Below, in pieces: positions 34,901-49,900 of a stretch of DNA of 64,000 bases; within the stretch, counting starts at the first letter, position 1, and the number at the start of each line of letters is the position of its first letter. The stretch comes from Patiria miniata. Lineage: Eukaryota; Echinodermata; Asteroidea; Valvatida; Asterinidae. The position numbers were made by a program, and so were the translations under genes. The DNA is taken from contig NW_024037074.1 of the NCBI RefSeq assembly GCF_015706575.1, positions 21,069,334 to 21,133,333 of the forward strand. Direction: 5' to 3'. A model generated the notes under the pieces. That model saw only the letters and a program-made list of their open reading frames with translations. It made no database searches and had not been told where the DNA came from.

Positions 34901-37900
34901 TACAAAGACCGCACGAACCTGCACGTGCAGTGGCCAAAAATTTTGTAGAAACACGCTGCGGTGTATCATCAAGTCCGAGCGGTAAAATCTCGTTACAAAT
35001 ATATTTCAACGGAGAAATACATACACAAAAAAGAGAGATCACATTGTGGGCATTAATTTGCAGAAATTCTCTTTCTCCACCGATGTTTGTTAGGTATTTT
35101 CTACGATCCAAATTCTTCCTGTTAGGCTGTTACGCTACTGTAGTCATGCACGGCGCATCATGGTCCGGTACCATACGTAGGCCGTATTCACTGGTTCCGG
35201 TCCTACATCATAGCTTTGATTCTGTTAGCATGCGATGGGAACCAACGAATACCGATGGCACTGCTGCCGCACGGAACATCGTACAGCGGCATGGCTTCGA
35301 TGTCGTGCATCACAATGCGTCAGAAATACTAGGGTTTTCCGTCAAGATTTAGCGTGTGAAGATGAAATAATATCGTATTAACGATTATGTTGTGCATGCA
35401 AATGGCGTGTGGGTATATGAATGTGCGTATCGGCGGCTGAAAATGTGATCGGCAGTTTGTTTTCTGCGTATGGTGAGTCATTATACTGACACAGTGACAG
35501 CTCGGTTAAATTCTCCCACGCGGTCTGGGTAAAATTTCCCGTGTCGAAAGTCCAAGTGCGGACAGTGGTCACATTTGACCATTTCTCATTTTACCATCGT
35601 CTTGGTAAAACCTTCCAAAAAAAAAAGTCCAGTGCGGACACGGCTTTACTCGCCGCTTTTTCCCAGTGCTGTGATTGGTTGAAATAAAAGAAATCCAAAA
35701 TTGGAATTAAAGAGTTAGAAAATTAATTGGTTTTCTTTGAGTTGTTTGTTTGACATTTCCCCAACATTCTCATCAGCAACACAAGGTGATAATAGTTGGA
35801 CAATATGGAAACATGATCCTTTATTGTGAGGTTGGACTTCCCGAAAGACGTGAAATTTGGTTTACTAATATTCACTAATAATTTTATTTTTATTTATTCA
35901 ATCTTTTTTTTTTTTTTTTTTTTGGAATTGCCGATAAAATGTTTAGGGTCGCAGCCTAAAAATAGGGTCGGTCGGGTAACCGGAAGCAGAACTATTCTTT
36001 TTTTTGGCCTTATCCTGGACATTTTGGTGCAATAAATGAATTTCACTTTGTGTTACTGTGATTGGAAATGTGTACTGTATGATATAGATTCCGAAATCAC
36101 TCTCAGATGCCATGAGATCTGTAAGTTAAGGGTCTGGTGTTGTCATTGACCACATCACCCGTCGTGTTTGGGGTTCACGACTTAATACCTCCCCACGCAG
36201 ATTCGGTGTCAAGCTATGTTTTTTAAGCGAACGAAAGAGTAGATCCCATGCAATTCACGCCTGTTATAATACCTTGAAACTTAAAATGAATAAAATATCG
36301 ATATATCGATAATATCGATATAAAAAAACCGATCGGTATCGGCCAAAGTACGATATCGACGGTGCCTATACTGCTGTGGAAACCGCATGCTGGTACCATT
36401 TTTAGTTGAAAAATTATGGAAGTCGGAACACCAACAGATGTGATGAAGTGATGTGATGAAGTGGCCCTATTTTGGCTTTGAATCTCCAAATAAATATTCC
36501 TGACAAACTACCCATTTAGCTTGATTGCATCACATCAAGTTGTTTGAATGTCATTCTACTTCATGATACCCATCACAAATATGAAGACAGAAGCTCTCAT
36601 TATACATTGTACACATGTAGATCTATCATTTCTTCCTTTTGATTTACACAGTTACCTCAACACCAGAGAAGAGTGCTAGTGCAGACACATCGAGAGACAA
36701 GGAGAGTGAGCAGGCATTACAAGGATCAAACTCAGAGGTTGAGTCAGACTATAGGCTGGAACAGACTGGAGGTGAGACAGCTTTCACAACAACAGGGGTG
36801 TGAAATATCTCATTTTTAGCGGATTTCTGCTTTTTTGTTGAGCGTACCAGATTTTGTTTTCCGCTTTTTTTTCTACCGATGGTCCAGATTTTCCCCCTCT
36901 TTTTCTACCACGCGTAATAATCAAAGAGCTTTGGTGCAAGTATTTAAGCGAATACAATCACTCATGTACATGTACTGTACATGTGCCGTATACGATATGC
37001 ATGCAATGTAAACAGCATCCGGGGAACCAACAGTCATTGCGCTGTGATTGGCTGCAGATAAATATCAATATTCACAAATGCGCCATGAAGTGCGTTGGGA
37101 CTCTTTGCAGCCGTTCCTGTGTCTGTGTAATTAGTGACACACAATGATTTCCACAATAACTTGCTGTAAACCTCGAAAAGATCACTTTGCACACGTCTCA
37201 TTGCAAATATAAAGCCTTGAAATAAGACTAGTAAATTGTCGCCGCGCCGATAGAGGGCTTCATGATGCGGGGCATCATTCATGCATGCATTGCATCATGC
37301 ATTCCGCACTATTGCTGCTAACGTTAGTGTGTCGTTTTGTATGTATTTTCAAACTACTTTTGATATTAATTCTGCAAGATGTCAGTGCAACACAAGTGCA
37401 TAATTGCCCATAGAGATTCATAATTTGATACGGACATTGACAAGACAAATCCGTGGAAATGGACGTGGATGGAACACACCAGTCATGGGCAGAAATTAGG
37501 CGACATGATCAGAAAAATCCAAAAGCCTGGACATGCGATGTGCATTCTTTGCAGCAAGGAATTGAAATATGGGACACGTGGTCCAAATTTGCAATGGCTG
37601 ACTCACACTTCAAACCTCAATTTTAACACAGTTTTCATATACAAGTTGTTTATTTAGGCAGTTTCAAGCCAATATGAAGGGAAAGAACTTAAAAACGTGC
37701 ATAATTGCAAAATATTTTTGACTTAATAGTTTAACCAGGAGGCTGTAAAATGCACCACAGAGCATCTACATTCCAAAATGACTACCTAAAATCCATACTT
37801 TTAGCCCCCAAACCAGTTTTTGACCCCAAAACACCACATTTTACCACATTCCATCTCAGTGGCACTCCACTCAAATAAAAGGTCTTGTTGTCCCGGCCCT

Positions 37901-40900
37901 TTTCATTTGAGGTTGTGATGCTCGTAGTTCTAAAGATTTCATAAATTTTCTTCTTTTTTCAGCCATGTCCACTTTCATGTAGAAGTGTCCATATGCACAC
38001 TTACATGTGTAATCAATCAAATCATACCTTAATTAAAACCCTAACCCTGCCAGACGCAACGCAGTGCAGGTGGAAAAGTCTGATGCACTTTGATGCATTC
38101 AGCTGTCAACATCAGTGCATATCAACGGCCAGTTCTGAAACAAATTAAACAATGAGAGCTAATCCCATTAAACAATGCCACAGTTGTATCCTGCTGCATT
38201 CGGTGATCACAGACTCTGAGGCAGTGTGGCCTAGAGACTTTTTACCTGATGGATCTTGCTACACTGGGCTGGATTGTCATTTTATAGACAAAAGTTGCAT
38301 GTTGCTGAGTTTGGCAGGGTTTCTTGCCAAAAATACCCTGGAGGGTTAGGGTTAAAAGTCTTTATTTTAATCCACATAAAGTCTATTGTTTTTGTTTTGT
38401 TTGAAAGCAGATGAAATTACTCCAGTTCGACCCAGTTTGCTTGCAGCAGCAACTCCTGAGACACCTGAAACGGATGAATCATCAGTATCAGACACATATA
38501 CGTCTAGGAGCAGTGTCATGTCACCTTCCATTGACCAGGACTTAGCAAAGATGGAGGCAAACCTAGACAATTGGTGCTTGGATATGAAACGCAATATCCT
38601 GGTAAGGAACAGTACATACAAAAACCCCTGAATTACAACAGATTTGTTTTTTTATTATTTTTACAACATTTGAGAAGCCAATTTCATGTCAGTTACTCTT
38701 TGTGTTGTCTTTGGGACTGGATGGTTAAGATATATTCCACATGCTCCGTTAAACATCACAATTCAGGATAACAAACTCAAAAGCAATGTTGGGTTGTAGA
38801 CTTTTTTCATCTTAACAAAGATCGTATATAGTGCACACAACCTGTAGTACAATTTGTGCAGTAACCATATCTCTCACTTGGATGGGCACAATCTTGTTGG
38901 CTAGGCCGTTGCATGCTGGACATTCATGACATTTACTGGCTAAATTATTTTCGAATATCTTTGCTATTTGTTGGTCTTTCATGCTGCAATTATGTCTATA
39001 GCCTGTGCAACTTTTGTCAATTGCCAGAGTACCTCGCTTGAGGAGTCAGGGAGAGGTTATTTATTAAAACTCTGTGAAATTTTGCTGAGCCCAGCACCCG
39101 ATTTCATGAAACAGACAAACGACTCATTTAGCTTGATCGCATCACAAATATTCAAGTCAGTAATAGGAGTCGACGTACACGCATATTTGGGTCAAGGATG
39201 TACAAACCATCCCTTCATGTAAGTGCTATGCTACACTGTAACACATACCATCGGACGGTGTGCGGTATCTGACATATATCGTGGTGCAGTGAGCGGCGAG
39301 CAATCAAAACCTAGCCATTTTAAACTCACTATAAAAAGTATTTTCAAAAGGAAAAGAAGTCAACCATCCATCCTTACAGTGAATCCATTTATTATCTTTT
39401 TTCCTTCCCTTCTGGGGGAGTGGTCGTGGGTCTTTTAGATTTTTGGACATTTAAAAGGTTCCACATCGTTACAATAATAATGGAAACAGACCCATGCAAT
39501 GTTATCAGCGGTATGAGAAAATGTGGCGTGTAGAACAAGGCCTATTTTGAAAGCTCTAGGTGGGCAGCCTTGGCCAGTTCTGTTTTTTGTTTTAAGCTGA
39601 CAGTCAGCCCGTAGCCTTCAGCTGACCTCGCAAAGCTGTCCATCAGAGGCTGGGCATCCTCTTCCACATGGGCCTCTAGAGTGCAGTTGTCTGCAAACAG
39701 CAGTTCTCTGCTCAGCATGGGCAATACCTTGGGCTTGGCTTACTGCGACGCTGGTTGAATATTCCGCCCTTGCACCGGAACTTGATGGAAATTCGGCTGT
39801 TGCAGTTGTACCTGTCATGGATCATGGCTGTGATGACAATTCCAAACAGCATCGGCACAAAGATACAGCCTGACTTTACTCCATTCTCTGCACAGATGAG
39901 TTCCAACTCCCCATAAGCGTCTGTGATAGCCTACATGTAGTAGTAGCTTGCACAAGCCCTTTCGGCTGACAGAGTTGAATGTAGGGCTGAAACGATACAC
40001 CTGGGTCACGATACGATACGTATCACGATACATGCCAAACAATACGATACATATCACGATATATATTACAACAAAAATCAAAAGATGATTTTCAAAATAT
40101 GGTTAAATAAAACAATATACCAAGTGAAGTCTTATCCTCTCTGTCAATCGCCTGACAGCATTTATTTACTTTAGTGTCAGTAGGAAACCTGAACTGAAAA
40201 CCCTCAACTTCAAGACACATGTGCAAACCAGTCCAAAAAAAATAATAGAACATTATTTTTAAAGCAAATTTTTCACCATTTTTTTTCATACCCAGAAGTC
40301 ATTGGAACCGGGGCCGTGCAAGGAATGAACCCACGTCCCACTTCAATTCATGACGGGCATGTAACGACATGAGTGGGTCATGACAGAATTGTCTCATGAT
40401 GGACACGTACCACTAAAAATCTCACCGATTTTCGTAGTAAAAGAATTGGTACATAGAACAGTGATCATTTTATAGACAGAAACGAACCTGTAACGTTATT
40501 TGCATATAGGCCTAGGCTATTTGTATTACCACGAAGCAGCAATCAGGCATGTCAGGTAAGACCTACGCTTGATGTATTTTATCGATTGTGTTCCGATGTC
40601 AGGAAAACGGCCAAGTTCCCTTTACTATTGCATGCAAATATCATTTACCAAAGATCGGTACCCATCGGTGCAGTGAAAATTGACAGACGCCCTCAGTTGG
40701 CATCTGGGTATTTACATGAAGCATGCACATTAAAAGTGCAGCGTGATCCCCTTTTTAATTTTTGTTTCTATTGATTGACAATTAAAAAACTAATAGGAAT
40801 TCACTTATGTATTATTAAAATCCTAATGCGTGTTCCGTTTTGTAATAGACGTACTTGAATAATCAGGGTGCCACACGGCCCGGTATACCAGTCTTTTGGG

Positions 40901-43900
40901 TTTGGCTACGACGTGCATGGGGGGTGTGGAGGCAGTGAAAACACGATGGGGACTTTGAACATGGGAATAAAAAGTAGCGGCCAGGCCAGCACCAGCAAAC
41001 ATGATGTGTACGACCCGGCTGGGGAATTAAACCATAATGTAGTACAGACTGCATGTACTATGCATAACGTACGTACGTACGTACGTGCACAATGCAGCAC
41101 TTGGATTGGGACGGTCTGAGTTCGAGTTCGAGTACAATACCAAAAAAGTACAAAAATTAATTTAAAAAATAAATAAATAAAATAAATGAAACAAAAAACT
41201 AACACAACATGCATTCCACTCTTCTTTACCAACTGGTTAACACTAAACAACTTTTATTTGTGTAAACAATGTAAAAATGAAACAAACTTCTTCAAGTTGG
41301 TGAATGCACTGGCACTTTTCATCATTTCTGAAAACAAAAAAGAAGAGAAATCATGGATAGTTGGGTAGACACCTGAAGTATTGGAAACCCTTTCCAGACA
41401 ACAAACTCAATTAAGTACACAAGAAAATTTTGTTAATAAAAATTTAACAAAACCAACCAAAAAGCGAGATTTTAATTGCTGGTTGTTTGTATTGAAACAT
41501 ATTGAAAAACCATGAAGCCACGAGCGAACATATGAAGCGTGAGCTTGGCTGGCTCCTGATTCACGAATCCTCAGTGTAAGTAACATTGGGGAGGCGGGAA
41601 CTGGATTAAGCCGTAATACAGACTGCAATGGCGCCATTATGCGCCAGGTTGAGCAATGGCATCGATTTAAAAGAAATGTACTCGATGTGTACTCCCGAGT
41701 ACTGGGGTCGAGTACCGAGTACCAAACCGTCGAGTCCATGCAAAATTTGAGTACGAAGAATCGAGTACAGGCCAAGTCCAAACGTTTTTCCAGTACTGAT
41801 AGTCGAGTACGGGCCGAGTACTTGTGTGTACTCTAGTTGTACAGGAGTACGAGTACTCCAACACTGGTGTTGGAGGTTGTTTCAAACCCCCAAAAACAGA
41901 ATTTTCCCTCCTGTTTCCTTTTCTTGTCTGTCCTAGTTTTTTCACTAACTTTTCACACAATACATGTATTTCAGACATAGCACAAAAGACGAACATCTGT
42001 CCATGATTGGTTAGAGCCATCCATATCAATCACAATCATCAATCACAATATTGCATGCACACAGCAAGGATACTCTGGATACGCACAGTGTATGAAATCT
42101 TTGAGTGTATGATAAGCATTCTCAACTCAACATTGTTTTTGAGTTTATTTATTGAATTGTGTTGTCCAAACTGCCATGTGGAATTTCTTCATCCCTCGTT
42201 CCCAGATATGGACACAGAAAAAAATTAACTTGAATTTGCTTCTCCAACAAGGTACCGGTACTGAATGAAAACTAAAATATTTTAAGTTTTTTTATGTTAT
42301 CGCTAAGAGAAGGGGTTTGCCCCGGTGTTTCTGGTATGGTGACTGGGTCTCATATTTCTCATAAAATACATTTACCTGTCTTTAAAAATAGACACAATTA
42401 CCAGTGCCTTGAGTACCTACTTGTTGGTAGATACGTGCGCTATCTAAGACTCCAGTATTATTATTACACAGAGGTCCAAGAAGGCAGCATCCCACTTTTA
42501 ATAGCTAACCAGCAGGTATTGAAACCAGGTTTATCATTGCCAGACGGTAGCATTTGTTGCCGTAACGCTGATATTTTTCAACCCACAAACGTATATGCAG
42601 CAAAGGAATAGAAGTGATAACAACGTTTCTTGAATTTGCCTTGGCAATAATTTATGACATTTTTACTTATAGGCTGAAATGAGTCAATCAAAGATATCTT
42701 TGATTGAACGTCATCGCCAAGAGATCAGGGCAATCAAAGACAGGTAGGGAAATACTTGACGATTATGACTCATTTGATTGCACCATTTGGCATAATCGCA
42801 TATCCACAGACAAGCAGGTTCTTGCTGGACCAGTGTATTTTCCACTGACTGACTAAGTCATGGACTATAAGTACTGCCCTTAACTAATATTTGTAATATA
42901 CACCTGCACACAGCAGATTGAGTCTAGAGGTGTGCGTTCAATGGAACGTTCCATGTTTCAAAATTGGGAATAAATACGTTTCTTTTATAAATGCAAGTAT
43001 GGTTTTATGTTTTAAATTTTTTTTTTTTTTTATTATGTATGCTTCAAAAAGATTTTTTTTTCAATGAATGATGAGTAAGACCCCCTTTACACAGGGCTGC
43101 AACCTTTGGGCCTCCCTTGTGCGACCATAAAACTGGCCATGTCGCCGTTGGAGGCTCAAAGGAGGCCGAATGGTTGCTTACATCATTACATGTATGTCGT
43201 TCAAAGGTGATACACAGGATGTTCAGACGTCGCCATGGACACCATGGTTGCCGTACATTTTTGAACATGTTCAAAACAATCACACAAAGGTCACCGAGGA
43301 GGTTAGTTGCTCAAAGTTGGCTCAAATGAGGCAGAACTTTAAGGGAGGCACAAGCATTGCTGTGGTTGCAGAATGGATGCACAATGGTCGCCACATAATA
43401 GATCCGTTCTTTTGCAAATTTTACCGTCAATCTGGGCAATGCTTCTACCTCCCTTGTGCCTCCTTTGGCCGACCAATAGCGTGCATTGAACGATGACTGT
43501 GGCGACCGCTGTGCCTCCATTCGGCGACCACGGCAACCCTCAGTTGAGCCACCATGGCCGTAGGTTGCACAGGGGAAGCACAGGGGAGGCAGGCAATTGG
43601 CTCAGTGGATGCACAGGTCGCTCGTAGCTCGACATGAAAATGCCCGAAAGGGAGGCCAGGGATCGCTGGAGCAGTTACATAGAAACATGACTTTTCTGGG
43701 TTTAGGCAACCATTGAGTGTCCTGGCCATTTTTTGGTCGCTCATAGGTGGTACAAAGGTCGCAGCCCTGTGTAAAGGGGGCCCAACCGAATGTTTAGACA
43801 TGAAAAGTACATGTCGAGAATAAAATAAAGGTATTTTGACATAGTGATTTGTTGCACAATGTTAGACCTGCTTGGTCCTGAAAAGGGAACTGGTTTGTAT

Positions 43901-46900
43901 CACAATCAGAACTAACCAATGATTGTGGAAGATTTCTACGATTGACATAAAGCCTTGATATTGCTTCCAAAATATGTCCCATGCAGGGATTTTTTGCCTG
44001 AATAAGGCCAAATTAAAAAAGGGGGTTTTACAAGAATAAATAAACACTGCAATAGATTTCTCTATTTTGCGTTAATGGTACATGTTGAAGGAACACAAAT
44101 TAAACCACTATTGGTGACCCTGATTGATATCGTGTCATGAATGCATCGATTAAAGATTTCGTGGAATAGTACTGAATTTTAAACTTAAATGTCCATAATA
44201 CAAGTTTGGAATGATCTTTTACTATACCTCATACATATTCATGATCGAGAGCCGAACGTTCACTGGTCAATTCACCATCACGTGCCAGATGTTATTCTTG
44301 CTGTTTACCAAACGCGCGCGCGAGGATTCACACACATTGTAAATACGCATGCGTAGTAGACTGTCGCATGGGTTACCCGTGCGACAGTCTACTACGCATG
44401 CGCTTTACAGAGCAATCGAGGAACTGTCGCACGGGTGCAGTACGCACGCGCGAACATCGCACAGGAGAGATGCATGGTTGCACGGTTCGCGTAAATGTTA
44501 ATTTACAGAGCTCAATGATGCCGTACTGGAGAAAATGTATAGACCGTGTAAAGATGTCTCCTGTACAAAAGAAAGTTGTACACATTGCAAACAACTGTAT
44601 TTACAACTGTAGTAACTGTATTATATTGCAAACGAACCGAACTAGTAATTGAAGTTGAATCTTTTGGTGAGCTTTACAAGTTTCCCCAAATTTTGTTTTA
44701 GGTGCATAATAATAAAACAAAATTCGGCAACTGAATATGTATGAGGTATAGTAAAACAAATATAACATGGTTTATTTCGGGTGGACAGTCGATATTAGCT
44801 CCCCTCGGTAGTGGAAGTTGACAAACTAGTTCCCTCGGCTTCCCCTCGGGAACTAGTTTGTCAACTTCCACTACCTCGGGGAGCGAATATCGACTGTCCA
44901 CCCTCAAACCATGTTATTTTTGTATATTATGTGCTCAGCTAGTTGGGGAGAGTTGTGCTTAAAACTGTCAATACTAACTGAATAGGGTAAAAATGGTGTC
45001 CATGTTACGTGGTTCAATTGTTTTAGTTTGAAATATCATGCTGAATAGCATCCCAAAGCTGAGAAACTGTCTTGAACAACTAGAGGAGTCAAAACAAATG
45101 TTATTTGTAACTTTTGTTTTACTTCGAGCGACCCTTTATAATTAATCTACAAATTATATCCGAATGTCACAAACCATTCCCCATGGGCAGATCTACGTAG
45201 TATGTACATGTATAAAGCTGTTTACTGTTCATAGAGGTGCATGTACATGTTTGCATAAGTACATAAAAAAATGTGCAAGTGAGCGTGCACAGTTCAAGGT
45301 CAATTTGTGGTACCACTTCGCACTCACACAAAAAACAGAGGCAAACCTGTCTGATGTGTGATTGATATATACTAGTTTAGTATTTGGCATATGAGCTGGT
45401 CAGATGGCTATGGCATATTGTAGGTAATTAAACAACATTGGTCAAAGCCATCTGAAATCTTGACAAATAAAGTATGAACTAGAATGTTAAAATCTCTCTT
45501 AAACATGTTCTTTTTAACAGGCATAACAAAGAAGTCAATCAACTCCAGAATGAGATTGAGAACCTGAAAGAGCTTTTGCACACTTACGAGGTTTCCATTG
45601 AGCGTAAGGATGGTGTAGTTTCTAACCTGACAAGGGCACTTCAGAGACAAAAGGAGCGTTTTGAAATGTTGAAGCGATTTCAGGCGTGGAAGCTCCGGCA
45701 TACAGAGGATCGTAGAGAGGTATAGAAATTAAAACAGGGCTGGCTTAAGAAATTCATCTTATGATCAAAACTGACGAAATCCAAAATCATTACATGAAAA
45801 AAAAATGTTCTTCTGAATTTAATTTGGGTTCCCTTTGATTTTATCCCAAGATATGGATTCTTTTTCTAAATTGCTACTTTCTAGCAATTTACAAAAGTTA
45901 TTCGCTTGTGAATGATACATCTACCAAAACAATTGGCCCATGTTTAGTTATGGAATTATAACTTTACAATTTTGAATTATTGGATGCCAGACAATAATTC
46001 CTCGCAAAGCAGATCTGCTCGCAAAGCGGATCCATTTATGCCCAAACAAAAACCTTTTTTCAGAGGGTTGCAGTTGTCCAGAAATGGAAAAAGGAAGGTT
46101 TTTTTTGTTGCAATAAAAAAATGCAATTTAAGAATTGATTAATAGAAAGGAAAAAATGAACTTGCATGAAAGGCACAGGAAACACAACTTTAACCTCACC
46201 TGTGACATCATGCTGTTGTTCCACTACTCCATTATTTTACATGAATGGAGCAATGGAGACGGCAATTCTCCATTATTTCACCCCATTCCTACTGAATAAT
46301 TCAGTGGGACACTATAAAAAACAATAGTGTAAACACATGATTAATAAAAAATTCTATCTCTTCTAGACCAGTTATTTACAAAATTCAAGTTGTGAAAAGA
46401 ATCAACCAATCAACTTGTGTCTCTCTATGTAGTACTATATTTACATGCTTAAAAACGCTTTTTTTTTTTGCTCTACAAACATTTTACACTACAAACAACT
46501 AATTTAGATTTAATACAAATATAGATTAAATACCAATTCATGTATTTGCTTTAAATTTTAAACAAAAAAAATCAATTTCAAATCAGATTTTTTTTTTCAA
46601 ACATTTTTTTATTTAATGAACTAACCAAACAACCCTGCTCTCATCTTTATTTGACCAATTATTGGAGGAATATAGAAAGTTATATGTCTGACAAACAGTT
46701 CTTTCTGGCAAGAAAAGATGCATTGTAATCTACTCAATTTAATTGCTAAATGAGGAATAATTCTATCAGATATTTCTCATATTTGTAACAGGAAAAATTG
46801 AAACAAATTACTTTTCTCTTGTTATGCTATGTACTAGGCCTTCACCAGCAAGTTAGCAGTAAGACAGCGAGAACGCCATTTAATGACTAAAGTGTGGGGT

Positions 46901-49900
46901 GCCTGGCACAGTGTAATTGAAGCTAAATGGAAACAGCGTGTGGAGAAAGCCTGCCAGTCCAAAGCACAAGAAGTGTGCATGTCACTCACCAATGACTATG
47001 AGACCAGACTTGCCTCGGTTAGTACGCATGCAAAAGCCACATTAGGTATTGCGACCCCTAATGTTATCAACCCGTCATGTATGTGTGATATCCAGCTGAA
47101 ATGCAATAATTATTCAATAAATATTTAAATAATTTTGAGCTGTTCTGTGATAACTATAAACCAACCAGTTTTGCAATAATGAAGAGGCTCACAATGAAAT
47201 AGATATGCATTTGCCAGTATTTTATGGAACCCTTGGAAAATTTAAGGTTTTCTCAATATTAGGAAACATAACTTACATGTTCTTGTGTGTTTCAGATGTT
47301 CTGGGTCATTTAAACCACCTGCAGTGGAAACGAGAAGTCTGCTCATATTTCCCAAAAGTTATAAACAACACTTAACCTGTATACATGTATTTGTAGCCAC
47401 AGTTTATCGTGACTTTTTCGTTCATTTCAAACTTGTTGTTATAAGGGTGGGAACAGTCATGGTTGAGGGCCATTTAAGTTTATATAACACAACTTTTCTT
47501 GGTTTTTTTTCCTTTTCATATCAGTTGAATGAAGCCTTAGAGTCCTCAAGGGCTGAAGTTACACGTCTACATTCTGAACGTGAAATGTATGAAGAAACAA
47601 TGAAAAAGGCATTCATGCGAGGAGTTTGTGCCCTCAATCTGGAGGCTATGACCATGTTTCATGAAAATGAAGGTAGGTGTCTACAAAATAAACAGTTCAG
47701 CAGGTTTGTGAATGAATTGTGCCTAAAGTTTGATGATAGAAGCAAGAAATTTGGCATGTTGCTAGAATCAGAGATGTCAGCATACATGATTTGGGCTAGG
47801 ATATGTGAATTTGAACCGTGAATACGACTACACTAAATACTAGTTGCCCCAGTATAAGTCGCCCCAGTATAATTGTATAATTGTTACAAACGAACAATCT
47901 TATCTATGAACTCCCGGTATGAAGTGGATATTAAAATGATAAGAAATAAAAAATAAAATTGTATAAATGTAGACCACCGTGGTAGTTAAATGTGATGATA
48001 GCAGTGAATTAACACACGTACACTTAAGCGCTTGTTTGGGAATGCACACCCATGCTGCTACAAATGCCTGAAGCTAGCTTCACGCTAGACTTGATTTCAA
48101 ATCTGAGATCGCGGTTATTTTGTCTGCATCAGCCGCACAAAATTAGCCACACAACATTTTCCAAAACTTCACTTGCTTCTATTTGCTATCACGTCGTAGT
48201 ACCACAACAGGGCGCTATGTCAGGCTATTCTATGTAGGAAAAAAAATGATCACAGACTTTTATTATTATTTTTTTATTTCATTGTAATCTTTACCGAGGG
48301 TTGTCCATTTCAGTTTAAAAAAAGTGCTTTCCAAAGGAGCCCTCACAAAAACTAAGTCTAGTTTCAAGCGTGCGCAGTACAGTGGCGTATGAGTTGGAAA
48401 CAAGGTTGCCACACAGCTGCTCTGAGCTCACAGCCTGAATCAATGAAGCTAGCTAGCTTGTGGGTACATATGAGCTTAAAGAAGGCCGGAATAATAGAGA
48501 CTCCTGAGAAAAGCAGGAGACTTTCTGAACAGAATACCTTCCGGAGTTTACAGCTGAGTAGCCTGTTATTGTGTGATCTAAGTTTGACAGTTTCCATGCA
48601 TTCTGCGTTCTTTGCAAGTTTGACTTCAGCATCAGGCATGCAGGGAGGAACGATGTCGCCAAGCATATAAACACTGCAAAACACAAATCCCTCCACTTAA
48701 GTACCAGACATTTACTACACATGGGTGGAGAAAGGCAATCGTAGTAAAGTGCCTTGCCCAAGCGCACAAGCACCATGTTCCCCGTCAGGATATGAACCAA
48801 TGTACAACGGCACACGAGTGGAACACCGTAACCATTGGACCACAGCACCCCACGCCCTTGATTTGACACGCCAAGCTGTTTAAAAACACAGCGTGGGTTG
48901 AATCTCCAGTGTAAATGACCAGTGACACTGTGACCCTTTAGGCTGTCACTCAATCCATGAATGTTGTTTACGATGATTGTGTAAGCAAGTTTGCACCCAG
49001 ATCTAACTATTGCACTCATCTCTTTCTATGTATTTGCAAACTTCTCTCTCTCTCTATTTTTCCCTCTTTGTATTTGCACACGTTCCCAGCCTCTTTGCAC
49101 AAGGAACTCTCATTCAGTCATGTGACAAGTCATGTGACCCTTCGACAAGGAGGTTTACTGTTGGTTCATTCCTGAATCAACACTCATATTCTATTAACCC
49201 CAAACCTTCAGCTCCCTCGTGTTTGGCAGTGCGGCGAGATAATAAACCAATGTTGTGCGGCAAACTTGAATGTGTGCGGCAAACTTGAATGTGTGCGGCA
49301 AACTCGAATGTGAGCGGCAAACTCCAATGTGAGCGGCAAACTCCAATGTGTGCGGCAAACTCCAATGTGTGCGGCAAACTCCAATGTGTGCGGCAAACTC
49401 CAATGTGTGCGGCAAACTCCAATGATGTGCAACGAATCCAAATGTGTTACTGAGGACCAATTGTTGTGCGAGTCGACCCCCTAAGTGCATTGCTAATATG
49501 ACGCTGCACTCCCTCCAAGGAGGTTGTAGGCCCGGGGAAGTAGAATACACTCACTTGGTCTTTCTAATGGTGCGGTGCAGCCTCAATTGACAATTGAATT
49601 TCCTGCTTGTCTTAGCCTGAATCTGTAGTGCGGTTGCCTGGTGTGCTAGCCCCGTTCAGAGTTAGTACCCCGCAACGGCCTGCCTGGCACCCGATAACCA
49701 TAACCCGTATCGGTTCAGCTAAGCTAGCAGCCACAGTCCTGCCACGGTCGCTCACCACGGGGGGCCTGTCGTAAAAATAAAACTACCGAGTGTCCAGACA
49801 TCGTTTTAAGTATAGGAAGTTCAACTCGAAGCAGTTTATCTCAGTTTCTAAGGTCACGTAGAACAGCCGCCTCCGTAAAAACTGCTCGCTAAAAAGAGCC

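Noticed and set aside
34783..35352. 189-codon plus-strand frame
   Set aside because: Lies wholly within a TIR-bounded non-autonomous element, contains repeats of the TIR sequence and shows no transposase motif.
38602..42672. Suspected missing POC5 exon between exons 4 and 5
   Set aside because: Alignment to the remembered human protein shows exon 4 and exon 5 join without a gap, so no exon is needed there.
47285..47524. Upstream extension of POC5 exon 8 in an open frame
   Set aside because: The frame is open by chance; the acceptor at 47523-47524 and the phase with exon 7 place the exon start at 47525.
49177..49550. Three overlapping minus-strand frames with a 19-residue repeat
   Set aside because: They come from a 19-bp tandem repeat; all three frames give the same peptide and there is no start context or flanking domain.
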